A DNA stretch of 64,000 nucleotides from Nemertoderma westbladi (lineage: Eukaryota; Xenacoelomorpha; Nemertodermatida; Nemertodermatidae): positions 1-64,000 of the forward strand of contig JAUCBJ010005978.1 in the NCBI GenBank assembly GCA_032718475.1, given 5' to 3'. The position numbers and the translations under genes were made by a program. Below are positions 23,201 to 33,574 of this stretch, piece by piece. The notes under the pieces were generated by a model. The model was not told the DNA's origin. It did not search any database and saw nothing but the letters and a program-made list of their open reading frames with translations. Each line of letters starts with the position of its first letter. Position 1 is the first letter of the stretch.

Positions 23201-24120
23201 GGAGGATCAGTGATACTGTTAGGATCAAGAGTTTGAGGTCTCACTAGGGAATGAGGAGGCCTGACCGAGTATTCCGGAACTCTGATCATGGGTTTATTCA
23301 GTGATCGTTTAAGACGAGCGATCGTAGGTGATACGTCGAACAGGTTTCGCTCGAAACTCCCGTAAGTATAACGCGTAAAGCTGTGTTTAGCGCAACGTCT
23401 CCGCGGATGTTTATGTCTTTCAGTTTGTTGGTTGGGTCTAGGGCATTCGTCACAATAATACCAAAGACGTACGTCCTGTAGAGGGAACGCGGGTGATCGT
23501 TCTCCAGTTTTGCAATATTCTTCCATTTGTTCAAAACTATCCGGGATAACAGGTAGTGGACGATCGGCGGTAAGATACATCATAGTGAAATAGAGCCGTT
23601 TGAGTTCTACAATAGGGTTATGATGTATACCTTGAGGATATCGAGTCTCTAGGTTCTGCTGACTGGCGATGTTGAGATAGGTTTCTCTCAAATATTCTAG
23701 GTAGTCGTTGAAGTCGATGCGTTTATCCGGTTCTTCAACGTTTTCTCTTTCCAGTCTGTTACGAATAGAATTTTCGTGATCTATTCTCGGTTTATCGTTA
23801 CGACTCCGCTGGGTATGATATTTAAATAGAACCATTTCCCTTTCGGTGTCTACATCGTCCGTATCATGTAAATCGATAGGATGGCCGGTAGTTAGGAAGT
23901 CCATATACGTACCATTACGATGCGTATAGCGAGCGGTGAATTTTCGATAGTCCAATTCACGCGTAAGTTGCTCTTGGGACATCGGCGGTTCGATATAACG
24001 ACCATCGTCCTCCGTAATGGTTGGATCGGCTTCACCGCGTATCAAGCTATCCACAAATGCTTGTAAAGGTAGAGTATATCGCTCCCTGATACCAAGATCA
24101 TCTTCTATCAACTCCGTCAT
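20176..24120 (-). pseudogene. Bel-I ORF3: putative DEDD exonuclease with zinc knuckles, one nonsense codon
   Basis: About 1315 codons from Met at 24120, in one frame except for a TGA at 21814-21816. It is homologous along its length to Bel-II ORF3. N-terminal half: a CDEC...CAKH metal-site candidate (about 23380-23460) and the block FLPLINPLD. The exonuclease-like domain has YDNEG (Exo I, near 21970) and a β-strand-like MIHMRG. After the TGA come LKIGSAVYGDLQSDF (Exo II), PFVDTQLI, and AIYTIFEN (Exo III position, Y-x3-E). Then three knuckle-like motifs, two of good form (CAYCRLNNLHIFAVC and CHHCQLKGHASFDC). No membrane segment or signal peptide, so not an envelope protein. Function is inferred from motifs. 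Confidence 0.7.
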
Positions 24121-25740
24121 ATCTGCTATCTGAGTTTATTAATATCGAAATGAGTTTATGTTTAGGCTAGCGGGCGTCGCTGCCTACCTCTCGTTGCCCC
24201 CGGACAGTGGGATTCTCAGCGCCGATGTACCGTCGTCGCGGTGTTTACGCCAACATGTAGCAACAGCACGACAACGATAACCGGCACAAGTCACTCCACT
24301 GTCCGTCCCAAAGGCTTGGATCCACTTTAGGTTCTTTCTATAGGAGAGTTGGGCTACTTTTACAATTGCGACTAGCTACTGTAAACATACTTTAGCAGTA
24401 ACATTCACCTATAAACGCACAAATTCCAACACAACTGTCACCAATTGTACACATACAGGCCATTTGTCCGTTAGTCAGTGCCTTCCAGAATGTCACGTTA
24501 TTACTGTGTATCCTTGGATACTAACAGTGTGCTATGTATTCTCTATGCTATGCAATGGGACAAGCTTTCTATTGTTCTTTTAACTTGCTTCTAATTCTAG
24601 CGTGGGTGTTGCTATGGTGACATTATGGAAAGCTAGCGGTAGAATTAGGGTAATTCTCATGCATACAGATCTGGAATGCTATTTAATAGTAATTCTTTAA
24701 TAATTGTCAATATCCTCTTTATACATGATTTTATTAATTTTATCGGCTATTGACTATATGTCGGAGATTCTCGCACTCTAATACACTCAATAGGATGAAT
24801 CTCCGCTCCCATGATCTATTAATTAATGGAATTTTGGGAATGTTATAAATTGCACAAAATGACAATTTATGAAATTCATCCAATATATGAATTTAAATTT
24901 ATTCCCGTGAATTTTATTATTTGATGGTAAAATTGACACAATTTTATTCCAGAGCATGTCTGGGGACCTAGGATCCTTAATTCTATAAAATGTCTTTTAA
25001 GAGTATCGGTAAGTGCTGCGATATCTTAATTGACTAGAAATTTTAAAGGATCTGTATTTTACAGATTTTAATAAATATTAAATTAATATTTAAGATAGGC
25101 ACCGATTTATTCCAGAACTTGTCTGGGGACGTTAACCACTGATTCTAGAATTTGTCTTTCAAGTATATCGGTAGGTGCCACGATATCTTAATCGACTAAA
25201 ATTACAGATGGTCAAAAGGTTTAACAGATTTATTTGCGTTTTACGCTACTGTTATAGGGACATCACGCTACTATATGTATTATTTAATATAAAGTAGAAG
25301 AGCAATATCGCACGAAGCAATGTCAGTGTGAAGAGGCAAGTCGTTTCCAAGGTCTACCCAGAGCTTGGTTTAGCCGAGACACGAGGATCTGAACTTTGCA
25401 TTCCTAATACTCTGCCTACCAATAATACTTAAATATAGTAGGAGCTTTATTTTACTTTAATAAGTACTGACATGTCATCTTACATGTAGTCTCGTATTTA
25501 TAATATAATACGGACAGTAAGGAAAAAGAAAGAATTATTTCTCGCCGTCATATTAAATATATTATGTGTAATTATGTAATAAACACTAATATATTGCACT
25601 AACCTACTAAATAATCTAAAATAACATTCTACTAAATAAAATTAAATAAAACGATTATAATAAAGTACATAATAACGTTCGCATATAAAATATAATAAAA
25701 ATAGATAGAATAATATAGTCATGCACCCACTCCAGACGTA
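24121..25740 (-). other. Bel-I pol-ORF3 spacer
   Basis: 1.6 kb without a coding frame between integrase and ORF3. It contains a duplication of about 164 bp in which ttattccagarcwtgtctgg followed by ggac recurs at about 24941 and 25105, each followed by a tatcggtaggtgc-type string. The equivalent spacer in Bel-II is 659 bp. It presumably holds signals for making an ORF3 mRNA, but no splice site is clear. Confidence 0.6.
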
Positions 25741-28645
25741 TCACGTTGGGGAGTCCCTAGATGTTTGAGGAATTAGGGAGGTGGTCGTGGGAAGAGTGTC
25801 TTGTCTTCCATAGTTTCCGGAGAGTTCTCTGTCTCTTTCCAGTAAACATAAACGACCCACTGGGCGGTTGAGCTGTTGCGTCTCAAAGATTATGCCTGGC
25901 TTCTTGAAGTTACGCCGCATGACGACGAGTTCTACCGAGCGCACTAAACCATCATCCGAGATGTGAGTCTCGATGATACGACCTGTCTGCCACCGTTTAC
26001 GTGGAAGGTCTGAATCTACAATAAGCACCATATCTCCGGCGCTGACGTTTTCTTGCTGCGCAAACCACTTAGTTCGAAGTTGTAGCGTGGGCAGATAATG
26101 TTTCTCGAAATGGTCAGCGAAACGACGGGATAGCAACTGCATAAGTTGCCAAGTTCGACGGCAGTATTCGTCTCCATCGTCAATCTCCGATCGTGGGAGC
26201 ATGGCTACAGGTTTCTTCAGTAGGAAGTGCGCGGGTGTTAGCGCTTCCAGGGAATCGGGACTCGATGAGACTGGCATAAGCGGTCTTTCGTTGAGATAGG
26301 CAGCTATTTCCTCCATTAACGTCCGCAAAAGTTCGTCGGTGAGATACGCGCGGCATGGCACTATAAAGTGAAATGCGGTCTTGACACTTCTAATTAATCT
26401 CTCCCAACTTCCTCCCCACCAAGGGGCGTCGGCGGCGTTGAAGGTCCAGCTAGACGCTGTTATCCTTAGCTGATCGTCCACCTGTCTTTGGTTCCAGTCC
26501 TTCACGTAAGCCTGGATTTCGTTGTTGGCACCAATGAAGTTCGTTCCCTTATCCGATCTCATGGTATTACTAGTCCCGAAGCGAGCGATCTGTCGGCGTA
26601 AACTTAAGACGAAGCTGTTGGTAGATAGATCGTTCACCATATCGAGATGGATGGCTCTACAAGTCATGCATACGAAGATGACACACCATCTCTTGACTAT
26701 AGTCCTAGCACGATATACTTCAATAGGGTCAAATAAATCTACACCAGTATTAGTAAAAGGTGGTTCATAGAAGCTTACTCGTTCCCTAGGTAATTCTGCC
26801 TCTCGCTGTGTTAAAGGCCTACTGAATGCTTTCCTACAGGGTATGCAGTTCCTAAGAACTTGGTTCAGAGCTCTACGGGGTTTATAAAAATAATAGCGAG
26901 TTCGGATTTCGCTAAGAACTCGTTCTCTACCAGCATGCTGTTTGCTGTGAACATCTACAATCATCTTTATTTGTACTTCAAGATTTCTAATGAGTATGGG
27001 GAATTTAGTGTCAAAGGATAATGGCGCATTGGTGAGTCTTCCTCCAACACGTATTAACCCATCTATCATTGTGCTAGAGAAGCGATCCCTTAAGCGCATC
27101 TGCAGATTTCTCAACAACAGGAAATACTTATCGGAATCCTCATAGCATTGCAGGAGTCTCAGTATCTGCTTATTGGTTTCTTCATGCTCCTGGTAACTGA
27201 TTTTCTCCTTTAGAAACTGGTCGGATGTCTTATATTTGGGTAAATTTTTAATAACATGAACTTGCGCAGATGTCAATGGAGCGGTATCACTAATGGTCTT
27301 CGTCCTGGAGTAGTGATGATGAAAACATCACCTTAAATATGTGACGGCTTTACAGAGCCGATTCCAGGAACTGTAGTGATGCATTGCTCTCTGCAGCAGG
27401 GGTGAAATTCCTTGCGAGACGTCTGGTGTTCCAGATTTCCAATCTCTATCTCTAATTTCCACAACAGACTTATTTGTGGCGAGGGATTGTGGATCCGAAG
27501 CATCGTTTCCGGAAGTATGTAATACAGATAGATCGATCGTCGGTTTAAATAACTTCGATTTACTCGCCCGGGTTTTAGGTTTGACTTTCTCCGCTCCCTT
27601 GGCTTGTCTAATCTCCGCTGTAGTAAGGTGAGGAGGCCATTCATCCTCTTCCTTACTCAGGAAGTCGGGTCGACCCAACCAGTCTGGAGTATCTATCAGT
27701 TCCTGTGGAGTTGCTCCCCTGGAGGCGATATTGGCTGGATTAATCGTACCAGGGCAATGTCTCCATTGATCTATCTTTGTGCGACTAAGAATAATAGCTA
27801 CCCTGTTAGTAACAAAAACGCTGAACTGACAGACTTCATTGGTTATATACTCCAACACGAGTAAAGCGTCGGTCCAATAAACAGTTTTCTCCAGTGGATA
27901 GTCGATTTGTTCTGTTACGTTCCGGCCGATGGCTGTAGCGTATAAAGCTGCCTTTAACTCCGCTCGAGGAACCTTTAACTTGTTGTTAATCAATGCCTTA
28001 GAGGTAACCAAGGCGACTTTGATTCCATCCGGAGTTTCGACTCGCAGATATGCTACTATACCTATTCCCATGTCGCTGGCGTCTTCAAACACATGGAGTT
28101 GATAGGAATATGTAGGAAGAACATGACCAAAATATGCACGGGAAATTACAAAGCTCTCGATGGCAGGTAGAGAATCTTCCCATTTCATCCACTTCTTTAA
28201 CAGTTCTCCCTTAAGTGGATCGTCCCATGAGTGGTTTTCAAGCCACATTCGTTGTACTAAACTCTGAGCAATCAATATAACTGGGCTAATAAATCCCAAT
28301 GGGTCGAAATAAGTGCTCAGGATACTTAAACAAATCCGTTTGGTCCGAACTGGATTATCTCGCTGTTTTAGCTGAAAAAACAGGATATCTCTTTCAGTGT
28401 CCCACTTCAAGCCAAGCGTCTTGGTTTCTGGAAGATCGTCCTTTATTAAGTCTAGGTCTTTCGTTCCTCGGTCTTCTACCGGTATCGCTTCCAGAAACTC
28501 ACGGGAGTTGCTGGTGAATTTCGTCAGTCGAAATCCACCTCTTTTCAAACACTCTACCGTTCCTTTCGCGACATCAATGGCTTCTTCTACTGATGGAAGG
28601 GACTTTAAATTGTCGTCCATGTACATATCGCGCTTGATGTTGTCT
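25741..28645 (-). pseudogene. Bel-I ORF2, C-terminal part: RT end, RNase H, integrase
   Basis: Begins at the Bel-II insertion point within RT, a few residues before the catalytic MYMDDNL. Then RNase H-like LHVFEDASDMGIG and PRAELKAA; the integrase zinc region (HAGRERVLSEI...CIPCRKAF); and the integrase core GVDLF (Asp), RSDKGTNFIGA (Asp), WWGGSWERLIRSVK (Glu), the Bel/Pao spacing. A single in-frame TGA at 27328-27330 splits it; the 17 codons after it continue in frame. The stop at 25741 is followed by the long spacer. A chemically simple CGA to TGA change would explain the nonsense codon. Confidence 0.88.
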
Positions 28646-28777
28646 ATCACTATAGAATTATATTCCCTAAATGCCGTGGATTTTCAAAATTTTATTTTTA
28701 TTCGAATTAACTTTGTAAAGATTGCTTTGAGTTCTCATTCGTATTGGTTCTATCATTTGTACATCTATTGGTCAAGT

Positions 28778-28864
28778 GGTTCAGTAGCTCAGTCGGTAGA
28801 GCGTTGGAAATTATATGCGTAGTAGGTATTGAGTTCGAATCCTAGTAAGTGCGAATTATTTTTT
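28778..28864 (+). ncRNA. tRNA-like Pol III unit in the Bel-II 5' LTR
   Basis: A-box tagctcagtcgg (28785-28796), B-box-like gagttcgaatcct (28831-28843) and a T6 terminator (28859-28864) lie at tRNA-like spacing. The D arm (GCTCAGTCGGTAGAGC) is good, but the anticodon stem and the acceptor stem do not pair well. It therefore looks like a degenerate tRNA or SINE head rather than a working tRNA gene. Present in both LTRs, so it was part of the element when it jumped. Confidence 0.7.
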
Positions 28865-29060
28865 GTGCAGAATTTCAACTCATTTAAATTAACCGCTACA
28901 AATTAATTGCATTTGTCTGTACCAATGAGACCGTAGTTATTTGATTGTAACCAATGTCGTGCAAGTTATATATTAGCTGGACCAATAGCTATCTTTAAAA
29001 TCCTGTTAGAACCCATAGAACAATCGAGAATTTTCTCGATTGATTGCGGCACAAATTTGC

Positions 29061-29070
29061 TATATAAAGG
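29061..29070 (+). promoter_or_regulatory. Candidate TATA box in the Bel-II 5' LTR
   Basis: tatataaagg, about 20 bp after the caatcgagaa/ttctcgattg inverted repeat, with aataaa at 29177-29182 downstream. It could set a start near 29090. A rival TATA-like site is tataaat at 30281-30287. Confidence 0.5.
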
Positions 29071-30280
29071 TGCGATTTGTTCATTAGTTAACAATCTATT
29101 ATATCAATATTCACATCTATTCTGTCGTGCTTAGTTTATTTCAGATTACATTGTACATATTATTATAATCTTTTGTAATAAAAGTTAGAAATACTTGTCA
29201 ATCTCAGCCCTTTTCTATCTGTTTTACCATGGATTCACTACGGTGAACAAACTTAGGGACAGGATGGCCGGCTAGAGATCGGGCCGCAGCAATGAACGGG
29301 AACATCATAGGAATGTAGACGAGAGACAACCCGCAATACCATCTTGAGTTATTCGCCCATCGCCTGAAAGGTTAGACAGCGTTCGACGCCTTGCTACCTA
29401 AGTATAAGACCAAAAGATCAAAAGGTAGACGTAGTGACACGCTGTAAGCCTAAAATTACATCAAAGGGACTGTACTGTCTTGATTCAGGAAAAACCGCAG
29501 TAGACCTTCATATTCCTACGGGGGGGGGGGAGAGCGCAGGCAGATACTAGTACGCAGATAGGACGTAGGCACACCGGTACGAAGCATACAAATTGGTAGG
29601 GTGCAGCAAACTGTATGCCTAACTCTTGCTAAGTACAGGTGTGTGTGCGACTATTTGTAGTACGACAGTGTCCATTACATTAGAACTTGTAGGCTAGGGG
29701 GGTTGCTGTGTTTTCACCTGAATTAGGATTGTACCGTTCAGGCGGTAGGGCAGTTTACAGCTAGGCGCAAATAAATTGAGGCTATTAGGGATACTAACAT
29801 CTACCGTGTCCCCGCCAACGCCCTAATAGGAAGTTACCCGGACTACCTGGGTGACTAAAATTCTAGATAGGAGCCAGGATAGCTATTAGTAACTGTACGC
29901 CTACAGTAGTAAACTAACACATCTCTTCTTAGTATCAGGGACCTGGTACCTAAAATTGCCGAATTCTGGGCGTAGTATTAACCTTATGCCTGAATTTGAG
30001 TCCTGGAAATACGCAAGAGGGGAAGGAACCTTATCATTCGTGAGTATTGGACCTACAAGTTACAAAATTAGAATATTTCGTAAATGCACACCGTACCCAG
30101 TAATTATATATGTGAAGGAGCAAAACTGCTTTGACCGTTCAGAATTAACACACGCGCGTTAGAAATTATTTACACCTCAAAATATATAAAATTAACTTTC
30201 GTCCTTACTGCACTTTGCCCGCTAGTTAGACATCTCCAAATCTCTGCCTGTACCTAGCTAGCGTCCCTTTTGCCCAACCA

Positions 30281-30287
30281 TATAAAT
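30281..30287 (+). promoter_or_regulatory. Second candidate TATA box, conserved in the family
   Basis: tataaat within a 25-bp block (30276-30300) identical to the relic LTR at 9966-9990 while its surroundings diverged. An initiator-like gtcagtgag lies about 35 bp downstream (30320). This position gives a long U3 and short R/U5, the usual LTR plan. Confidence 0.5.
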
Positions 30288-30573
30288 CACACCGCGGCAA
30301 AGTATACGAGCCCCTTAGTCCGTCAGTGAGTCAGCCTGATTTTAGGATTCGCTGCGCGGGATTTTTGTTTTATCGAAGTTTGTCTGCTCGTAGACTGTTT
30401 TCTGCCTCACTGGTTATAAGAGATCGATACTGCAATATATTCGCTTACTTAGAGTTTACTGTTTTGGTGAGAAGGTCGGATTTATGATTTGATTTACAAA
30501 CTTTACAGTAAGATATTGCAGGTATTGTTACCGTCTCTTCCATATAGTAGGAATAGGCGTATCTCTTCGCATA

Positions 30574-31384
30574 GTAGGAATATGTTTTACTGAACTACGG
30601 TTTGGTAGGACTAAAGTTATTTGAAAATTTTGTATTTTGAGGTAAAAATTTGTATTTGATTAGCTAAGTGCTAATTTTTTGAAATAAAATTTTGATTTGA
30701 ATCGCGTGTAAAATATTTTGGAATTGAATACCGGTGTTTAAAAAGGGTTTAAATACCATATTGTACCGGTACAAAATTTTTCGTAAAAGTAAAACCTAAC
30801 TCTTTTGTTTTTTCAGGATTCAGAACTCATTTCTAGACTGTAACGGGAGCAAGACCGTGTTTAGCAAGTTTGGGAGATAGATAACTCAACAACTTTGGTT
30901 GGGAAAATCGCGTTTTGTCCGCAACGTTAAAAACGGAAAGGTTCACGTCCGGTTTGTATCTGGGAATTTGTTTTTCTGGAGAATTATTGGAGTGGGTGAG
31001 TTCGAAAAGTTGCATAAATAAGTTAGGCATTACCGTATTAGTTAAAATTATTGTGGGTTCCACTGTCTCAAGTATTTATGCATTCCGTATGATTTCTTTG
31101 TTCATTGCTGAATTAGTCCGTATTATTGTATTTAATTTACCTTTTGATAACGCATATCGTTATCCGATTTATTTGTTATAAAATTGGCCGCTAGGCTAAT
31201 TTTATTATATACTTATTCCGTGACATTTATTTGCTGTAAAATTGGCCGTTTAGGCTAATTTTATCCATCTGCTATAAAATCGGCCGGTAGGCTAATTTTA
31301 TAAGACTGTAATTAGTACCGTTTAGATAAAATACGGTAAGTTTGATACTTTGACACTCACTTTACTTGACTTACAACTACCGAA
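30574..31384 (+). other. Bel-II leader, upstream of gag
   Basis: 0.8 kb of untranslated leader. No standard tRNA primer-binding site abuts the LTR (it begins gtaggaatatgtttt). The last 210 bp hold three tandem hairpins (31178-31301), listed separately. Short frames such as 30915-31181 are not supported. Confidence 0.7.
31178..31301 (+). promoter_or_regulatory. Three tandem hairpins before gag (candidate packaging signal)
   Basis: Each has the arms taaaattggcc and ggctaatttta: 31178-31189/31194-31205 (12 bp, loop gcta), 31237-31247/31253-31263 (11 bp, loop gttta) and 31274-31285/31290-31301 (12 positions with one c-a mismatch, loop ggta). The stem is conserved while the loops and spacers vary. 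They end about 80 bases before the gag ATG, where retroelement packaging or dimerisation signals often lie. Confidence 0.65.
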
Positions 31385-32398
31385 ATGAGTGACAAACAAG
31401 ACTATACGAAAAATACACAAACCGACTATGACTCATGTGACGCGGATAAGTCAGCAGCGGAAGAACAACAGGGGAAGACTCGCGAGCCTACCGAACCTAC
31501 ACCGTGTGCGTCACCAGTACATCCAACGGGAGTACCGGATGCCGTAGTACGAGGCGACGGCAGGACCGAGGACTTTCTAACTGTTCCGCAACCTAGATAT
31601 AGGGAAATGGACATGGTAAGTTCAGCAGGAAGCACAGAAAGTGTGGTTAGAAGCGTCGGAGGTTACATGGCGCATATAACCAGGAGTATTGGAGAAGGCC
31701 AACGCATATTAGACGAGTTGACCGCTCCGATGTCTCGATTCGAGTTCTACACCCTCCAGGTTAGAGTACAAAGTAGAGTACACAAGTCCGTAGATAACCT
31801 AATTGGTCTACAAGATCTAGCTAGACAGAGACAGGACATGGATACTCAACTTAGAATCCTCGAGAAACTAATGATCGCTAGAGAGAAACTGATTCAGTTT
31901 AAGTCGACGATTAGACAGATACAACAGGAACAAGCGGACCAGTTGTTAGGTGAGTCAGTTTCGGACGAATTATTACAGCCCGAGGAAGAACAGGAACTGT
32001 ACCGACTGGATGGACAATTGAAACATCTAACGGATCACTTACGTATGTGCGGCGAAGACGTCGGCGATTTGGAAACCGTACCGGAATATACGAGGGACAC
32101 TTCACTCGTACGAATCGAATCGGCAACGGGAATATTGGATCAATCGTTGGTGAGTATTCGCAGCGAAATTGGCGAGGTGAGTATGGCTACGTCAGAAACT
32201 GCTCGACAACAGCAACTCTACAGACAACAACAGGAGATGGAGGAACAAGCTCAACTTCTAGTGATGCAGGCAGCAGTAGAAGAAGAGAAGCTACGCGTTG
32301 CGAATGTAGCGAGAATCTCTCATCTACAGGAACAAGCTGAATTAGAAGCAGCTGAAGTAGAAAGGTTAGAGGTACCTAAAGAGGTGAGGTCTCTATAG
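31385..32398 (+). CDS. Bel-II gag ORF1 (coiled-coil protein)
   Basis: 337 codons from ATG at 31385, the first Met after the hairpin leader. No enzymatic motif. The C-terminal third (about residues 265-335) is Q/E/A-rich and predicted coiled coil (QQLYRQQQEMEEQAQLL, EEEKLRVANVARI). Position and composition match the 490-codon ORF1 of Bel-I, although sequence identity is low. The last codons read into the 1.18-kb interruption (from 32389), so the natural end may have been slightly different. Likely role: capsid or assembly part of Gag. The N-terminal region is Pro/Thr-rich and includes one copy of the dispersed GGAAGACTCGCGAGCCT motif (31474). Confidence 0.8.
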   Translation: MSDKQDYTKNTQTDYDSCDADKSAAEEQQGKTREPTEPTPCASPVHPTGVPDAVVRGDGRTEDFLTVPQPRYREMDMVSSAGSTESVVRSVGGYMAHITRSIGEGQRILDELTAPMSRFEFYTLQVRVQSRVHKSVDNLIGLQDLARQRQDMDTQLRILEKLMIAREKLIQFKSTIRQIQQEQADQLLGESVSDELLQPEEEQELYRLDGQLKHLTDHLRMCGEDVGDLETVPEYTRDTSLVRIESATGILDQSLVSIRSEIGEVSMATSETARQQQLYRQQQEMEEQAQLLVMQAAVEEEKLRVANVARISHLQEQAELEAAEVERLEVPKEVRSL

Positions 32399-33570
32399 GG
32401 GTGCCTTTAGCAGGCGGCGGCGGACTCGTGAGGGTCCGGGGGCACGTTAAATTCCTTTCTAAGTGCAAGGGAGATACTGAAGGCCCTCGTGTCTAACGAA
32501 CCATGAATTGCCATGGTGCCGTGGTACCGTCTAGTCGGCCTGTTGCCGTACTGCCAGTCCTGTACACAGTAGGGGTGGTGGCATGGCGTGATTTGTGGCT
32601 CATGTGGCGTGGACTATGTTTTGTATGTGGGCGATCAGTGGCAGTTTGCTTGGGGCTTGGATGGTTCCATTGACCGTCAGCTGTTCCGTTTTTTTGATAC
32701 TATATGTTATTGTCTCCATGTTCAGCTGATTGGTCTTTGGTGGCATTGGAATAAACCGTCGGGTCTTGAGCTTTCTGTTGCTGTGGGTACGTGAGTACAC
32801 GTGATTGTATGTGTGGCCACCGCGAGTGGGTATGGGAACCCTTGCCAGTTGGACAAGACGCCGCTGGTATTAGTAGGACCATACTTTACTGCACCCCAGC
32901 ATACTTTGTGCACACAAGTTATTTTACCCTGTCGGTAAAATAAAGTACTCTCGACTCTTTCCTGTTGTTCTCGTCGATACAATTTGTCTTTCCTGATTTT
33001 GACCCCGATTTTGTCATACCCGATTATGTCCTCTGTGTGTGCATGGTATGTGTCAGATTTTGTGTTTACCGTAGTGTACTTGATTTCGTGAACATCTGTT
33101 GAGTACACGTGTACAGGACGGGTAAGTGGTTACTTGTTCCTAGCTTTCGAGCTAGTCAGTATTGTTGAGGAACGGTGTCCCCTCAATACTGCCGGCGAGG
33201 CAGGTGAAAACGTGTCAAAATTCCATGTTGGGTAGCGCAAGCCCGCTTGGGACAAGACCGTCGGTTAGGCCCAAGGGCGACCTTGGTGCTCGATCGCTAT
33301 CGACTGGTCCACCTGCCGGTTGACTCTTTGTTATACTTTGAGTTGGCTCAATGTACAGTCAGGCCACAGTAAGTTGACAGTAGCCGCCCATCTGGCTACA
33401 CGTTCGACGAGCTGTGCTGGTGTGATCGGGGGACCGAAAACAGAACCCGGGAAGCATCAGGCCACCCTCCGGCCCGGTCTGATGATAACATCTGTCGGAC
33501 TGGCCCCAAGGGTGGTGGAAAGGTGTCCGCCTCGTGGGTGCGCCTCGGGGAGGAGCCCAGAAGGACACAA
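32389..33570. mobile_element. 1.18-kb interruption between Bel-II ORF1 and ORF2
   Basis: Flanked by gtgag at 32384-32388 and 33571-33575, the 5-bp duplication size seen for the LTR elements here. GC-richer than its surroundings and without a convincing frame. Coiled-coil coding potential stops at its left border and resumes directly after its right border. It could be an inserted element or an intron with a gag/gtgagg donor, but no good acceptor tract is visible. Not identified. Confidence 0.5.
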
Positions 33571-33574
33571 GTGA

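Larger units (their letters stand above)
28651..30573 (+). repeat. Bel-II 5' LTR
   Basis: 1923 bp, against 1925 bp for the 3' copy (G run of 11 versus 13 near 29520). It contains a tRNA-like Pol III unit (28778-28864), a perfect 10-bp inverted repeat caatcgagaa/ttctcgattg (29021-29042), a TATA box at 29061 with a polyadenylation signal at 29177, and a second TATA-like site at 30281. The last lies in a block conserved in the 9.7-kb relic, so transcription may start late in the LTR. A donor-like ttttg/gtgagaag at 30464 could allow splicing. Confidence 0.93.

Noticed and set aside
28778-28854. A genuine tRNA gene
   Set aside because: A- and B-box-like sequences are present but the acceptor and anticodon stems do not pair; kept only as tRNA-like.
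29956-30162. 68-codon frame in the Bel-II LTR, identical in both copies
   Set aside because: Identity follows from LTR duplication at insertion and is not evidence of selection.
32722-33108. 128-codon minus-strand frame in the 1.18-kb interruption
   Set aside because: No recognisable motif, low complexity of support, opposite strand; nothing beyond an open frame.
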